Shown: piece after piece, positions 12,601-25,100 of the stretch
Layout: each line of letters begins with the position of its first letter
Position numbering within the stretch: position 1 is the stretch's first letter
Assembly (NCBI GenBank): GCA_013397795.1
Contig: VZTJ01001732.1
Location: 1,220,568 to 1,284,567, forward strand
Direction of reading: 5' to 3'
Source of the DNA: Orthonyx spaldingii
Taxonomy: Eukaryota > Chordata > Aves > Passeriformes > Orthonychidae
Length of the DNA stretch: 64,000 nucleotides
Position numbers and translations under genes: made by a program
Notes under the pieces: generated by a model
What the model saw: only the letters and a program-made list of their open reading frames with translations
What the model was told of the DNA's origin: nothing
The model's database searches: none

Positions 12601-15600
12601 ATTTTATGGTATATTGTGTGGTCTGTCACAAAATCTGTTACTTGTCAACAAGTAGGCCACCAGCAGCAGCATGCCAAATGTTGTGGAATGACAAACATAA
12701 TTATGCATGGTGTTCTGAAATGCATCTCACAGTTCCAATGTGGAGCAGGATTACCCGTTTATTCAGTACTCTGAGAAAAGCATGGCAACAGAAATGCAGG
12801 GAATGAATCTGGGAACATCAGAGTTCAACTCAGAACATCAAAGAGAAGCCCATTACAGTTTATAATACTTATAATCACACTAAGATAATTCAAAAATCAG
12901 CTGGCACTCACGTGGTAAGGCATTTAATATTATAGCACTGTACAGCTATCCATTACCACACAAATACGCTGAGATTCTGCAGAGGGAACAGCAGAGAGCA
13001 AGGGCAAAGGAGAAGGGTATAGGAACAGTGGATGGAAAGCACACTGCTTTCAGCTAGTAGAAGGATGAAGCACATTAAAGAAACAAATTGTGTGGGCAGA
13101 CAAAGACATGATGAAGGAGAAGGAACATCAAAAGCACAAAAGGAGGAGCAATAAGAGGTCATAAAACCAAGTGAGTCAGATGCAGAGGTTCAAGCTATTG
13201 GGGAAACCCAGAGGAGCGACTGGAATGTGCTTAATATATTCCATGTGAATATATGTCTGCCAGCTCCCTTTCACCATCGTCCATTTCCCACAGCCCACCA
13301 CACTCCTCCTGTGGAAGAACCTGCTTTGAAATGCCTCAGATGGAGGACTTCCCACACAGCCTATGTGGCTCTTCCAACATACCCTATGCATAACTCACTT
13401 CACGTATCTAGGGCCTCTTTACACAATCTGGGATGAAGAAACAAAAGTATTAAAAAAGAGGGAAAGTTGAACATATGTTTCAGTGAAGTCCAATAACTCC
13501 TGTAAACAAGTACTGTGTGTACTATTTCAAAACTATTGTCCTATGAAAACCCTTAAATTAGAAATATCTGGAACGCAACAGTAATGGGATCTGTTCCCTC
13601 TGGCCTGTGTAATCCTTCCTAGCTTACACCACCCACTCAATTTAATGTTGCTCTGTCACAAAATTGGCAAAAGCATATGCAGAGGTCAAGATGAAATATT
13701 GCTAGAAGATTGTTTGATTCACATTTCTTATTCAAGAGTCTAATTTCCTAATAAATATCCTAGTGATCTGTGGTTTTGACTCTTGCATGTGGTTCTATGA
13801 ATACTAAAAAGAAATTGTCAAGTGCACAGTGAAGACTGGGTGGGCAATAATGAGTGATAATAGATCTAATGGCAGTCGGGAACTAGCTGGAACACTCTCT
13901 TCATTCCTGGGTTTTCCTCATATTTGAGGTTTTAGAAGTGTAGATATTTTCAGTATGTACATTGCTCTGGGTTTTTGGTAGGGGTCCATTAAAACGCTTT
14001 TGGGTTTTCTCTGATGACCACCAACCACTCAGTGTTTTGCTGGCTGAGAGATGTAGTCCCAAAAAGGGAAGTGTATAGTGCTCAAATCCAATACCTGAAT
14101 TTCAGTCACTCTAGGTAACTTTAACCTTTTCTTTACTCTCTTGAGTTGCTTCACTGGATCTAACTTAGTTTTCACAATTCCTGTTGTGAATGCCTGGTGG
14201 CAGACAGTACTACTTCATTTGGATGAAAGGAACCTGTTTGGACAATACCTGCCATAACAACGAAGAAATAACTTTTCATGATACACCATGGTTTTTCAAC
14301 TACATGACCGGGACAGCACCCAGACAACACAGAATCATTTGATATTGGTGTCATTAGAAAGGAAAGAGATCACCACAATGTTGCTTGGAAGCCAAAAAAC
14401 CCAATCAATCTCTTGATAATGGATATTTTAACCCCTTTTTTCCAACTAAACTTATGAAAAATTACTGTGGTCTATCTTACGATATTTTTTTCCCCACACA
14501 GAAACAGTACAATATATGACACATTATTTCTAGTAAACAGTGCCTTATTGACATGCCATTTCACTTCCATTGCCCTTTCAGTCACAGCTAGCATGCCTTC
14601 CTTCTTAAATGCTGTTTTTGACCAGATCCCCCTTCAAAACAATGTGGAAAAAAAGCAGAGTTCTTGTACAAACCAGTCAGTATTGCTGATTGAGTGCTAA
14701 AGATTGTATTCAGTGATGGCATGAAATAATTCTTTTAGATTGCTGAGGCGTAGATCCAGACATCTCCTTTTTCTCCCAGTAGTTTGATACTGAGCCTAAG
14801 ACTGAAAAATACTTTCATCAAAACTCAATAAACACAAAAAATTGATTACAAAAACAGACTTAATGCAGAAGATTGGAGGAAATCAGTATGTTCCTAAGAA
14901 AAAACGAGGAAGTATGTTATCTGAGTATTTTTTGTGTTATCTCACAGGTCTTGCCTCACAACCCTACTGGAATTAGTTGAAATGAACTGCACGAACATCT
15001 AAAGAAAGGCAGGGTCTGGTCTATTTAATCACAGCCACTTCTGAAAACTGATGGATTGCGGAAGTGTGACCATAAACTGAAAATAGATTACTGAGTCTGT
15101 CATGCTCCCTGCAACTGCTGCAACTAAGGACAGCAGCCTGTGCAAGGACAGATGCGATACTTTGAAGAAAGCATCCTGGCAGGCTTCCACCTACAGCTGC
15201 CTTTCCCTCTGAAAATCTCACCACTGCATGGTATCTCTTGGTTTTGTGTCTTTTTGGCAACCTAGACACACACACGTGTTGTAAAACTGCTGTCATGTCA
15301 CTGATTTTAAATTGATGTGTCAGTTCTGGAGTTTTTGCATCACAGTAAATAATCTCACAAAATGAGCAGAAGTGAGATGCAAGATACACCTTGTCCTAGA
15401 ACCTGAAGAATTACAAGCACATGGGAAATAAAAATAGACTTCCTCATATCAGTATTTTCCACTGCAAAATTATTTACATTACACTGCAGTTCTGAAGAGA
15501 CAACAATGACAGTGGCTCCATTTCAGTTATCCCTAAAACTGGGATATAAGGGCAAGCCATGTGTACGAGCTGTATGCTTTAAATAGTTGTATTGAAACAG

Positions 15601-16445
15601 GCTGTTTCATAGTACAAATACCTCAAAACCAGACTACATCTAAACTGTCCAAATTCCAAATCTAAGTACATCAGCATTGCCTTAGAAGCACGTTCTCTTA
15701 AGGAAGTAAACATGGGCTTGACTTTAGGGACACTAGTGGAGCTACTCACACCCCTAAGCTGGTGCCTCACTAAATGGCCTTGGCCAGTGTTGAAGAGAGA
15801 ACCTTGGGTATTTCTAGAGGAACTATTAAAGCAGGAGTAAGTAGTAGTATTAATTCTGAACTTTGATCCCTTTAGTTGAAATCCACTGTTGAAATCCAGG
15901 TAGCCCAGTGCGTGATGCATGAAATCCTACAAATAAAAGTATTATGGGATTTGCCAGTCATGTGTTTCTTTCATGTTTCATTCACCAATACATGCATCTC
16001 TGTTTTATATTTGATTGGAAATATCTCAGGTAAAGAATATGCCCTATATATTGTAGGACAATATCCTACACAATGAAGAAGTGCATGCTATGATTCTTTT
16101 AAAAAGTAATTTGAAATCTTCTTATTTTTCTAAGTATTCAATGATAAAAAACCTCACAGTTCTTAGTGTGAATTTTCCTAAAGTCAGGAATTTAAAAAAC
16201 AAACAACCTGAGAAGAATTTCAAAATCTAGTTAAAATGAAATCGTTATTGATGAAACAGTAAAGTCCAAATCCTATGAAAATAAGCAAAACTTCCATTAA
16301 ATTCAGTAGTGGCATAAAAATCAGATGATTAGGCTTTACCTATACCTTAAAAACTGATATTTTAAATTATATTTTCCTAGGGAAACATTATAGGGTAGTG
16401 CAGCAATCCAGAAACTTTTGATTTCTGAGGGTATTTTTGCCTTAC
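9607..16445. other. A+T-rich non-coding stretch
   Basis: Only unconvincing frames occur, the longest being 122 codons at 15021-15389 (-), with overlapping frames on other strands. Small items seen: a 7-bp inverted repeat with a 5-base loop at 10868-10886 (CCCCAGT / ACTGGGG), and an 11-bp direct repeat, gttgaaatcca, at 15875-15885 and 15888-15898. The plus-strand frame from 15876 runs to a donor-like cag|gtaaag at 16029/16030. No mobile element was recognised. Confidence 0.5.
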
Positions 16446-16511
16446 CTCTGAATTGGCCTGGATATAGAATTGTATCAATGCCACACCGCTGTTCTGTAAA
16501 TGTTTTAGAGC
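16446..16511 (-). other. Candidate 66-nt exon, minus strand (unidentified)
   Basis: Read on the minus strand, the segment ends at a strong donor (agag|gtaagg) and begins after aataaag, with a weak pyrimidine tract. It is exactly 22 codons long. One frame is open throughout and begins ALKHLQNSGVALIQF; a second frame is also open. No family is recognised. The weak acceptor and the presence of two open frames keep confidence low. Confidence 0.15.
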
Positions 16512-19500
16512 CTTTATTCAAACAATTGTTTTATAGCAATAGAATATTACCTTAGAGCTGATAATTAGTAAAGCTCATTAGAGTGTCTCATGTCATGCCT
16601 GTCATATCCTACCATACTTTTTTCCCCCAAAATAATTACTTTTCATATGCTCAGTGTACATTTAAATAGCTTTTTGGAGCATGGCCCAAAAATTAATAAA
16701 CCTGAACTCCATCTGGGCAAACTCCAGAACCAGACCCTTCAAGCTGCTAACTGTTTCTCCTTCATGAAAGGCTAGGTGCTGCTTTTTCAGCTCAGACTTG
16801 TTTCATAAAAAACAAATGGGCATTGAAACGCTTCTGTCTCATATGATCCTGTGATTTGGAGAAAGTCAGCAAAGGGTAAGAGGTGCTTGAACAGCAAACA
16901 TGGCCTTTGTAAATTAAGCCCAGTATATTATTTTTTTATTTGAAACCCAGTGGTGTATTGCTTGTTTTTTTCTTTAATTCAATAGATGTATGGGCATTTG
17001 TTTGAGTGAAAGCATTCTCCAGTACAAGATAAATTTGCATAATCCAGAGACATGACATAATGTACATGAAGGCTATAGAATGGCATTCTGCTTTTCTTTT
17101 TTATACTTAAACTCAGTGGTGGAACCACAGGTAAAAAAAAAAAAAAAAAGCAATCACTGTATTCATTAGCCATGATCTTGGCAGGACTGTATAATTTTGT
17201 TCCATATCTCTCTTCTGAGATGGGCAAACAGGCACAAAATGCGAAACAAACTGAAGACTGATATGATTTCCATGACTTCCTACTGGATGAAAACATACTG
17301 CAAAGGCTAGGAAAGGGGCACGGCCACATGGGCAAAGACTGCAAATCCACGAATATGAAGATGCAAATTTCAAAAAAAAGTGTACCCTTATATTCCTAAC
17401 AAAACACAAACAAATATTGCTTGAACAAATATTCATTCTCCAACTAAGTCAGGCTGTGAAAAATTAAATTTTAACCCTGATCCAGCAAAATTGTTGATTT
17501 TGAACATGTATACAGGTTATTCAGCAACATTTACTAAATATGTGATGAACTGAATATAAGACTAGAATTAAACCTCACACATGTTAATGGGGGTCACTAC
17601 AACTATCAACAAAGAGTAACTGATGAAATTGGCAACATACCAATATGCAGAAATAAAAACAAAAAATCCCATTACTGATTATGTCACAGATGGAAAATTT
17701 TGCCCAGCAATGACACCTTAAGTAGTACCACTGTCAGCTTCAAAAGGTCATCTATTTTCAACTGTAATAGCAGCATTGTACAAATTATGGTTGGCAGACT
17801 GGTATCTCCTAAATCAAAATAAAACATAAAGTGATCCTTAGTGGACCAACTGCAGCTGTCCAATCATAATAAACAAAATTCCTTAGTTGATTTCTTTTTC
17901 TCGATCTATGTTTTCTTCACCTTTTCAAGAAATTAAATGGATATAACAGAGATTAAGGAAAAGACATTTTAGGCTTATTTGTGTATGTGTTGGATTATCT
18001 CAGATACACAGCTATATCTGGGTGTTAGCCTGAAAACTGTGCAGTGTCAATTTCAAAATAAATAATGGTAATGGTATTTTCAGGATCAGCTATTTTTTTT
18101 CTTTCATGTTCATTGCCAAAGCATTTAGAGGACCCTGTTGTACTTGTAAGGTGGCAAAAAGATTTATCTCTACACATCTGTTGTTTCTAGAGAACCTTTT
18201 GCATGTTGCTTGAGAACACTGAATGCAAAAATTAACATAATTAACCTTGATGCTGCTAGGATGTGAAAAAGCACATTAAGCAAAGCTCTTAAAATAATGG
18301 CATTATCAATTAGATACTGAGTTTGATATGTTTACAGTAATTTGCCCTAGGAAATGCTGTAGAAAAAGCAAATAAAGCATGTGTTTTTTCCAGTCCAAAT
18401 TTGTTTGGACTAAAACCTGAAGGCCTGAGTAACACAGTAGCGGTTTACTGAGATATCAGACTCAGACAGCATTTACAAAATACCACGTGTACATTCAGTA
18501 CCAAGTGTACAACAAAGTAAAAAAAATCCTGCCTCTAAGGTCTGGGATCTGGTCTACTGTAATCCAGTAAGTGATAACAGTAAGCCTTTGATAGCCATTA
18601 AAAATGTATTATTGCATTATGAATGGCATGTATCTCACCTATCTCTAATAACTGCTTCTGGTCTAAATGTACAAGCAAAGCTCCGTTTCTAGTAGATTCA
18701 GAGAGACGGGCACTTATGATTTATCCTACCCCAGTTTCAGATCCTAGCTAAGACTATGATTAAACTTAAAACACAGGCAAAATTTTGATTCAACCTGACT
18801 CCAACTTAAGGATAATTAAATCAATGTAATTGAGAATGGAAAGAATGCCTCTGGAATATTTACCGGGTTTAAGAGTTTTGAAGTTATTCTGTACCTTCAA
18901 GACACAGTCTCCAGCCACATTTTGTCATTTTAGAGTTATTTAATAAACTATTAGTTATTATTGACAGGTAAGAAGTAATGACTAAATTAATGTCACAGCA
19001 GATCTCCCTTCAAAACTCTCAGGCAGAGAAAAGTTTTATTGCAGATCTCAGTTTAATCCTCCTACTCAGAAGCTACTGGGTTTTGAGCTCTTTGATCTTT
19101 TCCTCAGCATCACCTTCCCAGTAGTACTGTGTCTTGCATCCTTAATGGGTGAGTCTCAAGTGTTGTTGAAATCCTTTCCTGCAGCCTCCAATACAGATCA
19201 GTAAAACGTCCCTGTGAGTAGCAACTCTGTGCAGCCATTCCTCAACCAAATATTGTCAGTCAGGCAAATATTCATTCCACAGTGATTCCTAGCAACCAGC
19301 AGGGCCTTTACGGAAGTTTTTGAAGACAAACACCAACAACAAGCTTAATTTTCCACAAGCCTATATAAAAAATATTATTAACTCACCATTTTGCCTAAGT
19401 TTTCTCACCTTGCTTTCTAATGTACTTTAGTTCAATTCCAGATGCTCAGCAATGTATTGCCCCAGGAGCTGCATGTCAGTAACAAGGTTTGATAAAGATT

Positions 19501-19760
19501 AGCCAGAACTCAGAAAACAAACGATGATACAGTGAAATGAACCTAAAATCGCGATGCAGCACACTGAAATTCCAATCCTAGCTTTATACCTGACATGCTA
19601 GATGGTCCTTGTTTCTTCCCTTGTGAAAGAGGATGGCTCCCTCTTTCACAACTTGTTGAGAGTTCTGTACCATGCCTTAAACAAAGAACAACAATTTAAC
19701 AGGCTTTTCAGCTTTTCTACTGTGCCCAAGACTGCATCCCAAGTCACATAGTGTAAACAG
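16512..19760. other. A+T-rich non-coding stretch
   Basis: It holds a poly-A tract at 17133-17149 that generates Phe-rich false frames on the minus strand. The block at about 18180-18420 contains several homeodomain-type ATTA/TAAT cores (cataattaacc, attatcaattag), a composition often seen in conserved non-coding elements, but I cannot test conservation here. A strong plus donor (gacag|gtaagaag, 18967/18968) has only closed frames upstream apart from one short segment. Confidence 0.45.
17133..17149 (+). repeat. Poly-A tract (17 A)
   Basis: An uninterrupted run of 17 A. No retrotransposon body or target-site duplication was recognised next to it, so it is listed as a simple repeat only. Confidence 0.8.
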
Positions 19761-19895
19761 GCCTCAAAAATGAGTGGTACAAGCTACAAAGTGAGGCAGC
19801 AGTCACTGGAAGAAATTGATACTGTCACAATTGATCTACTGCATGAAGGCAAGGAAATTTCTCAAAGGGAAGCAGCTAGAGAAAGAACCATCAAG
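19761..19895 (+). other. Candidate first coding exon of a small two-exon ORF (unidentified)
   Basis: The segment follows an acceptor-like gtgtaaacag (ending 19760) and ends at a strong donor, atcaag|gtgagg (19895/19896). An ATG at 19770, with a poor-to-fair context (ctcaaaaATGa), opens 42 codons that run exactly to the donor in phase 0. The predicted peptide begins MSGTSYKVRQQSLEEIDTV and ends REAARERTIK. It is hydrophilic and Glu/Arg-rich, compatible with an amphipathic helix. There is no signal peptide or transmembrane segment. Joined to 20042-20077 across a 146-base intron it would give 53 residues. I do not recognise the peptide. The opposite strand is also open over this area, which weakens the case. 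Confidence 0.25.
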
Positions 19896-20041
19896 GTGAG
19901 GTAATTCCATAGGACTGATTAAGCCAGTGGAAAGAGTGCTGCACTCAATGTATTTCTCCATATATTCATCAACTTCCACAAACACAGACTTCTCCGGGTT
20001 AGGTAATGTCTGTTTGAGCCAATGGTTCTTTGTCATTTTAG

Positions 20042-20077
20042 ATGTGCAACATACTTCAAATACGCTTAAAATGCTAA
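20042..20077 (+). other. Candidate second exon with stop, partner of 19761-19895
   Basis: A very good 3' splice site (ggttctttgtcattttag) ends at 20041. Read in phase 0, continuing the frame of the upstream segment, it gives 11 codons (MCNILQIRLKC) and then TAA at 20075-20077. Both intron ends obey GT-AG. It is part of a stretch (19900-20250) that retains more CpG than its neighbourhood. The function is unknown and the exon boundaries are inferred only from splice motifs. Confidence 0.22.
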
Positions 20078-22027
20078 GGCATCGTTATCCTGATTTAACA
20101 GTCTTCTATCAGAGAGAATCTTACGTAAAAGCAAACGTCTTCTCCAGTTTTCATAGAGACTGTAGAAAAAGCTACAAAACCACACATGAAGTTCATGGCT
20201 TTATGTCTGATGATCTTCTCCATCTAAAAGACTCTTTTCAGTAGTGACTCAAAAACTGTATCCAAAAAATTCACAATTTCTTCTGCATGAATATCTCCCA
20301 GAAGCTTCTGCAATTTGTTTCACAGCATTTTAGTAACTTATTTTCTTGATTATATTTTTCCAATTAAAATCTGTATTGACGCTAGAAAAGTGAAGATGAA
20401 CATTTTAATGTTTCCAGAGATAATGCTTTTCATGAAGTATTATTTAATTTTTCTCTTAAATACACTCCTGAAAAAAAGATTTAGCTAAACAAAATTGGAA
20501 GACAGATAATGATCTGTTGATGAAAGTGCATGAAGAAAGACAAAGAATTTTGTATTTCAATTGCTGTTGTCCTCATGAAGGAGAAAATATTGGTCATAAA
20601 ATCCATTGGGGGGGGTTCAGAAAAGCTGAATGTTAAGAGGCCTTTTAAAGCATTGTTTAATTTCACAGTGATAAAATAATCAATTTTTAAAATGTGAGAG
20701 AAATTTTAGAGGGAAGAAGAAGATAAATTCGACAATTACCTCTACATCCTGCTCCTGTAAACGTTTATAGTTTTAATATATTTCGATCTACAAAAATTTT
20801 CTTTATACCAAGCACAATAAGAGTTTTTATGAAAGGACTTCATTGGCCTCACAGAAGCTGAAGTCAGGGTGAAGGTGATGCTAGATGTTTGGGAGGGAAA
20901 AACAAGATTCCATTGCACTTGAGCATGACCTAGTGGCTGGTTCATTGAGTGGCATTTATGGTAGAAACAGCACTTGTCTGCTCAGGGCAATTAATGTGTG
21001 TGCAGAAGCTCACTGAGAATTGGACAAAGGGAAAAAAGGGTGGCCAGGAATGAGGTATGTAGATGAAAAGACCCACACTCCCACACAAATTGGCCAGTTG
21101 GGACACATGTGCCCGGTACTTGGGCCAACCAAATGCACTCTATTTTGTGACTAAACAAAATGCTCAAGTAGATTTGCACGGAGGATCAAAATCTGTAAAC
21201 TTTCTCATTCTTTCCAAAGTATTTAGCATAAAGCCTATTTAAACCATATAAAGGCTTAATGGGCTAAAAAAATAGACTTAGTAGCTCACATTTAGTATCA
21301 GCATTAAACCAGATGTTGATATTTTTATTATTCTGTATTTAAGCTGGGATTCCAGTTAGACAGCAAGTGAAAACTCTGCTAGTAAAATAAATGGTAGAAG
21401 AGTATATAATCTATATTGTTTACATGTTCAAATCATATCTATAGTTTGTCCAGGAAGACTGCATATTTGTTCTTTAGACTTATGAAATAGTTTCCTCAAA
21501 GTCAGCCAAATTGTTATTTAACTTGAGTATCCTGGCTAAACTCTCTGGTAAGTGAAGCAACGCACATCTGTGCCCATTCAAGAGTTATTGATGTTACTTA
21601 CATCTTAAAAATTTAACGTGATTGCCTTCAATTTGAAAAACATTAGTTTGCCTTAAATGTGAAATATCACACTGTAACATATTCTACACATTCAAGGCAA
21701 TAAAATATAAAGCTGTTTGACCTGTACCAGTCAAACCAAAATGGTAAATGGAAATATGTATTATGTTTTCATTACCAATTTTTAGCTAAATCCCTTGAAA
21801 TGTAAAACGAACTCATGTTACTGAAGCTGCAACAACTTTAATACTACTGTGTCAACAGAATCTGAATGCTTGTTGATGATTACTGACAGATAAAGATAAA
21901 TACATATAAAATGTTGTAATCCCCATCCTCTTTATCCACATCCTATGACATCAAATGGGCTTTTGCACCTCTCCATGTTAGTGGTCAAAACACTTAAGGT
22001 TTCCAATCATTAAAAAAAATTACTTAC
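20078..22027. other. A+T-rich non-coding stretch
   Basis: A plus-strand frame (19927-20244, 105 codons) and overlapping minus-strand frames occupy the first part, none recognised. The remainder is A+T-rich with no repeat family recognised. Confidence 0.45.
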
Positions 22028-22180
22028 ATGTGCATCACATCGAGCTGCTTAATCGCCCTTGTTACTCCTTGACAGTCATTCAACCACAAAACATTCACCT
22101 TGCTATCCAGATCTGATCCACACTGAAGATGAAAGTCTTGGCTCCAATCTGCACTTCTGTTCATTCTGATGTCTTCCTTC
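22028..22180 (-). other. Candidate 153-nt coding exon, minus strand (unidentified)
   Basis: On the minus strand the segment starts after a 3' splice-site pattern (long T-rich tract, then ctgctggtttattag) and ends at a donor (cacat|gtaagtaa). Only one of the three frames is open. It gives 50 codons with phase 2 at both ends, beginning KEDIRMNRSADWSQDFHLQC and ending GVTRAIKQLDVMH. If not spliced, the frame stops at once (M then TAA), so it could instead be a terminal exon. Two CpGs within 20 bases (22040-22056) persist in an otherwise CpG-poor area. The peptide looks natural, with mixed composition, three Trp and two Cys, but I cannot assign it to a family. Confidence 0.3.
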
Positions 22181-25100
22181 CTAATAAACCAGCAGGATTC
22201 AAAAAAGAAAAAAAAAAAGGTATAAATTTAACAGTCCAGTCACACTTGTCTATGTTTCAGCAAGATACAGCTTGCCCTCAGGCTGACCCTTAGTTTGAAA
22301 ACTCAAAAGCAAAGGTAGTAGGTATGTAATTCTGCTTTTAAATCACTAAAGCCAGGACCTATTACTTAGACTGTGAGATCAGATTTTAGTCTCAAAATTT
22401 TCTTTCAGGCTGCCAAAAATCACTTCATATAAAAGCAGAAAATATACTAGTTTAGTGATTGGTATATTCCTTTCTGAATAAACACGTGTCACTTTAAGAA
22501 GAACAGAACACGTTGGGAGTGAGTAAATATATTCCAAAAAGAGCTAAAATAACATTGTCTTTGGTCCTGATTCCTGAATGGGACATATTGAAAAGTCCAG
22601 GGGAAAAAAGTCAGGGACTATGTCATCTCCTGTTTAACTAATGAAAAATTATTCTTAGTTGAGATAATTCTTCATAACATCACCCTACAGAGTTCATAAG
22701 TCAAATTTATATGCAGCCTTTTTGGATGAGCAAACTGCACAAGGCTACTTACTGTACACAGGCTGCAAATGATGTCAACCAAGGGAAAGGCAAGCCTACT
22801 GCACAAAGCCACATAGGAAAGAGGAGAAACCTCCACAACAGGAAGTTGTGGAGCTGCCTGTGGGGTGGAAAGCACATGGAACTAAACTCCTTGCCACCCA
22901 CACACTCAAAATTTACTGGAACCAGGTACAGTATCTTGTATGATTTCCCTCTGTGTCAGTACTTCAGTAACTTTCCTGCCCAGGCCTGCATGCATAAAGG
23001 ACCTACTCTGTTAATTTGCTTAGGGGAGGAAGAGAAAGGGAGGAACATTTTGTGGTAAGTAATAATGCCTTCCTTTCCCTTACCTCCCTCCCTCCTTCCC
23101 CAGCTATCATTTTGTTTTAGTTGGATTTGTTATAATGAAATGGCCAATATTCTCCTGCACAGAACATCCACAGCTATGTAATTGTCAGGCGTCTTCAGGT
23201 TTCATGTGAACAGATTTAGGTAGAACTAGTAAATCCATCTCAGAAAAGTAACCCCTGGATAGCTATAGTGACAGACCAATATTTTCATAATCCAAATGAT
23301 ATCTAGTCATTACATAACAGTTTCTAAGAGGGAGACACTTACACCTGTGTTACCCTATAGCCCTCCATATTTTTGCCCAGCACCTCCAGATTTTAAAGCA
23401 CACATTCACTTGGTCTTTGATCCCACATGTAATTTGCAGCTGGTGGCAGGAATTAAAGCCCACACTGTGCTTTTGCTTGTGCTGGACCGCCCACATCTGC
23501 AGTAAGGTCCAGCCTTTCAACACCTTTTCCACACTTCTTACCAGAAGACAGACAAGGTCTTCTGCAGTAGAACTAAATAACTGCAAGAGAACCCTGGCAT
23601 GTCCACACAAAATAGAAGGGTTGTGTGGATTGCACAAATAAGAAGAGCACACCAGGCCCAGCTGACTTGTTCTATAGAACCCTCACCACTGATACTTGAG
23701 CAAGTGCTTAGCTAGGCAAATGTGGATAGCTTTTTGCTGCAAAAGGACAGTAGGAAAGGAAAGAGGATGAGAAGAAAGCAACCACAAATGAGCAAAGAAG
23801 TCTGATTCATGAATGAGAAAACACTGATCTTGGCTGTGTTACAAAAGCAATATTTTCACTAGAATGAACTGTTCTCAAACAATTTCTCCAATATGTTAGA
23901 TACAAACAAGTTCTACTTCAGTATTAGGCATGCATGTCTTCTCTTTCTGCCTCTTTTTTTTTTTTAGTTCCAAACCCAAATTTATTATGGCCAAAAAAAA
24001 AAAAATAAAAAAATAAATAAAAAAAAAAAATAAAAAAAATCCCTGCCTCTGTTTGCATTTTAGCTGTGTTTCTCTCTCATGGTATACCACAGCAGTGATG
24101 CAGTATATGATCTTGTTCCAGAACAATATTTCCCTTTCTCTATCCTTCTCTTTTAATAGTCCCTTGCCATAGAGAAACTACAGCATTTAGGTAGTTTCTG
24201 TGGCAGTAGCACTCGGTTTTGGAAATGAATGAGATTTTCTTTGTCTCTCAAAGACATTAGTAAGTAAAATATTAATGATTTGACAAACTCATAGTAACCA
24301 ATAACATGTTATGGATTACTTAAACCACAAGTGAAACATAACTGCCTGTGGGAGGAAATGTGGCAATTGTTAAACAGTGGCTGCCTTCAAAAACACTTAA
24401 AATTTAGACAAGCAGCAAAGTAAAGAACCAAACTTAACTGAAACTTGAAAGGGGATGCAGAGAGGCAAATCAAACCTGGAGCTTGGTCACAATTAACCCC
24501 CCTGTTTTTGTAGGTACAATTTAATAACTGCATATGACGAACATCACCAGTTTGCAGGTGTGATGAAATCCAAATCAGCAGTTTTCTAAAGGGATGCAGT
24601 TCCACACTTCTTCATGGGGAAACTGAATATGGCCTTCTAATTCCAAAAGCACTGCATTAGGGGACTTACTTTGGTATTGATTCAGATGAAGCACTTTAAA
24701 TTAGCACTTTTGCTTGTGAGGGCAGCCTGGAGAGATAGATTTTGTGTTTGAAAATTATGTACTATTTCTTCATTGCCTTGGGAAGACAGTGGCCTTAGCA
24801 GAAATCAGCTTTCTGTTAGATATTGTGTGGAATCTCATTACATCTTGAGGTAGAGGCAGGACTTCCCCATCTGCTATGGCTACATCTAGAAACTGAACTG
24901 GAGTTGCATTAAGGTCTGGAACCGTAAACAGTGTTCAAATCTTTACCATGGGTAAACTTTCTACAATGTTTTAAAAATGGTTTAAATCCTGTCCCTGAAA
25001 AGGTTTTAAAGATCAGCTTTATCTCATTGAAAACTTGCACTCTTTTGAGATCACACAGAATCATCTGAATTAGCTCCCTGATTTAGAGATTTCTGAGCTT

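Noticed and set aside
15021..15389. 122-codon minus-strand open frame
   Set aside because: No recognisable motif and no adjacent supporting exon or signal; expected as a chance frame in 64 kb.
22753..22798. 46-nt minus-strand exon-like segment with excellent splice sites
   Set aside because: Two frames are open and the length is very short. One frame would join in phase to 22028-22180, but there is no independent support, so it was not listed as a feature.
23896..24126. 76-codon minus frame rich in Phe/Ile
   Set aside because: Produced by the poly-A/poly-T tract; low complexity.
24669..24725. Minus-strand segment between tctctccag and a gtaagt donor
   Set aside because: All three frames contain stops, so it cannot be an internal coding exon.
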